This document shows positions 33,463-34,095 of a stretch of DNA of 34,095 bases, one piece after another. Under the pieces are notes generated by a model. It did no database searches. It was not told the DNA's origin and saw only the letters and a program-made list of their open reading frames with translations. Positions within the stretch are counted from its first letter, which is position 1. Every line of letters starts with the position of its first letter. Source of the DNA: an uncultured Gammaproteobacteria bacterium (GTDB lineage Bacteria; Pseudomonadota; Gammaproteobacteria; Arenicellales; JAANXG01); NCBI GenBank assembly GCA_947258785.1, contig CAMYJT010000014.1, positions 70,546-104,640 of the forward strand, given 5' to 3'. Position numbers and translations under genes: made by a program.

Positions 33463-33561
33463 ATGTCGGAGAGATTGGCCCGCGGCGTGATTTCGTCCGC
33501 GGTCGGGCTTTTAGCGATGGCGGCAGTGGGTGGAATATATCTGTACAGTGTTTCGGGCTAG
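33463..33561 (+). CDS. Tiny single-helix membrane ORF
   Basis: A 32-residue frame, SERLARGVISSAVGLLAMA then AVGGIYLYSVSG: a short basic N-terminus followed by one membrane helix. The same frame is open from a GTG at 33334 (75 residues), but the added part is Arg/His-rich and unlike a protein domain. The TAG stop lies within the palindrome CGGGCTAGCCCG of the third repeat end, so the natural C-terminus may have been longer. Not recognised; could be chance. Confidence 0.3.
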   Translation: MSERLARGVISSAVGLLAMAAVGGIYLYSVSG

Positions 33562-33568
33562 CCCGCAT
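33554..33568. repeat. Third, partial end of the CTAG repeat family
   Basis: CGGGCTAGCCCGCAT matches the left boundary of copy 2 (GGCTAGCCCGCAT, 25115-25127) but similarity ends within a few bases (TTTGAA instead of ATATTG). No matching right arm is seen within the window. It looks like a solo or decayed terminus, or a preferred target site resembling the element end. Confidence 0.45.
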
Positions 33569-33591
33569 TTGAATAATGAGTTGTCCAAATC

Positions 33592-34059
33592 CTACTGAAC
33601 GACCCGTGTGTCGCGGTCGATTTCGATCTTCCAATCTTCGAGGGCGGTACCCTCCAGGTTTAGACGACTGGTGAGGTAGAACAGCCGGTCGGTTTCCGGC
33701 GTGTTGTAGCCCGCCGCTTTGGCCTCGTTCGCCAATGAAAACCGTTGATGAAACCAAGCCGGCATCAAGGATTGCGAGTACAGCGTCGCCCGGACCGAAG
33801 CTGGGTGCCCGTTGAGTTCGTCGAGGGGAATCTCGTAGCGCAGACGATCGGTTCCATGGTTGGGGCTCGCGGTGAAATCTTCGTCCCGTTCGAACTGTCT
33901 GCCGTTGGGATCCGTTCCGCCCACGACGCTCGCACCTTCGGGCTCGGTGGACTTCATGAATTCGTACAGCAGCTGACCCTGATCCCCGATACCAGCGTTA
34001 GCCCGTCTTTCGCAACTCACTCTGAGTTTGGCGAATGTGAAAAAATCTTTGACTGTCAA
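33592..34059 (-). pseudogene. C-terminal fragment, possibly of a multiheme cytochrome-type protein
   Basis: A 155-codon frame from a TTG; the first upstream in-frame stop is TAA at 34084-34086 and no ATG lies between. No signal peptide or CxxCH is present. The segment RLRYEIPLDELNGHPASVRATLYSQSLMPAWFHQRFSLA and DRLFYLTSRLNLEGTALEDWKIEI is reminiscent of the C-terminal beta domain of large periplasmic multiheme cytochrome c proteins, where a phrase like YYLTSHLNLDGT-x-EDWK is common. If so, the heme-binding N-terminal part is missing and this is a truncated or frameshifted relic; the 30-residue N-terminal stretch before LLYEFMKSTEPEGAS looks unrelated. The family link is from memory of sequence style and is tentative. 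The window ends 36 bases further on. Confidence 0.4.
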
Positions 34060-34095
34060 GTGACTGATTAAGCTACGAGCGGGTTAGCGATGGGG

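Noticed and set aside
1..34095. tRNA, rRNA, CRISPR array, phage or transposase genes
   Set aside because: None seen on either strand by reading; the only repeats found are the CTAG-bounded elements and short local palindromes.

Overview
The window looks like a chromosomal segment of a respiring, moderately GC-rich proteobacterium, most likely a gammaproteobacterium. Evidence is a cbb3 oxidase assembly set (fixH, a TauE/SafE-like protein, ccoI, ccoS, an Fnr-type regulator) next to a FixL-FixJ oxygen-sensing pair, a TolC/RND pump, a complete dppABCDF operon, pcm, and a DUF3683-type FAD/Fe-S oxidoreductase. I see no tRNA, rRNA, CRISPR array, complete insertion sequence or prophage gene.

Layout. 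1-2034 (+): end of fixH, the overlapping TauE/SafE-like membrane protein and a hemerythrin-domain protein. 2192-8745 (-): ccoS, ccoI, an Fnr/FixK-type regulator, a stand-alone receiver, fixJ and fixL. 8977-13906 (+): a tightly packed tolC, tiny adaptor-like lipoprotein and RND permease. 14065-14553 (+): an exported orphan. 14637-14722: an 86-bp MITE-like repeat whose end supplies the stop codon of an ABC exporter (14719-16575, -). 16841-20104: gamma-carbonic anhydrase-like protein (+), then FAH-family hydrolase, enoyl-reductase-like MDR protein and pcm (-). 20292-24146 (+): a 1284-residue oxidoreductase. 24263-25081 (+): M15 peptidase. 25117-25203: second repeat copy. 25390-27093 (+): membrane-anchored protein with several carboxypeptidase-regulatory-like domains. 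27404-32930 (-): dppABCDF. 33463-34059: a tiny membrane ORF, a third repeat end and a cytochrome-like C-terminal fragment.

The most coherent system is an oxygen-response circuit at 5199-8745. FixL keeps the proximal His and distal Arg expected of a heme-PAS sensor. A sequence matching the FixJ core as I recall it (GTACGTAG) lies upstream of the fnr-type gene at a position suited to activation. A perfect Fnr box (TTGAT-N4-ATCAA) lies exactly 22 bp from a -10-like hexamer upstream of the single-domain receiver. The reading is FixL to FixJ to Fnr to a FixT-like receiver that could feed back on FixL/FixJ. Because the Fnr protein keeps its Fe-S cysteines, two oxygen sensors would sit in series. 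FixJ also carries an unusual four-cysteine cluster just before its phosphoacceptor. Other points of interest are the RND operon with a 120-residue adaptor that lacks the hairpin and lipoyl domains, and the small CTAG-ended repeat family.
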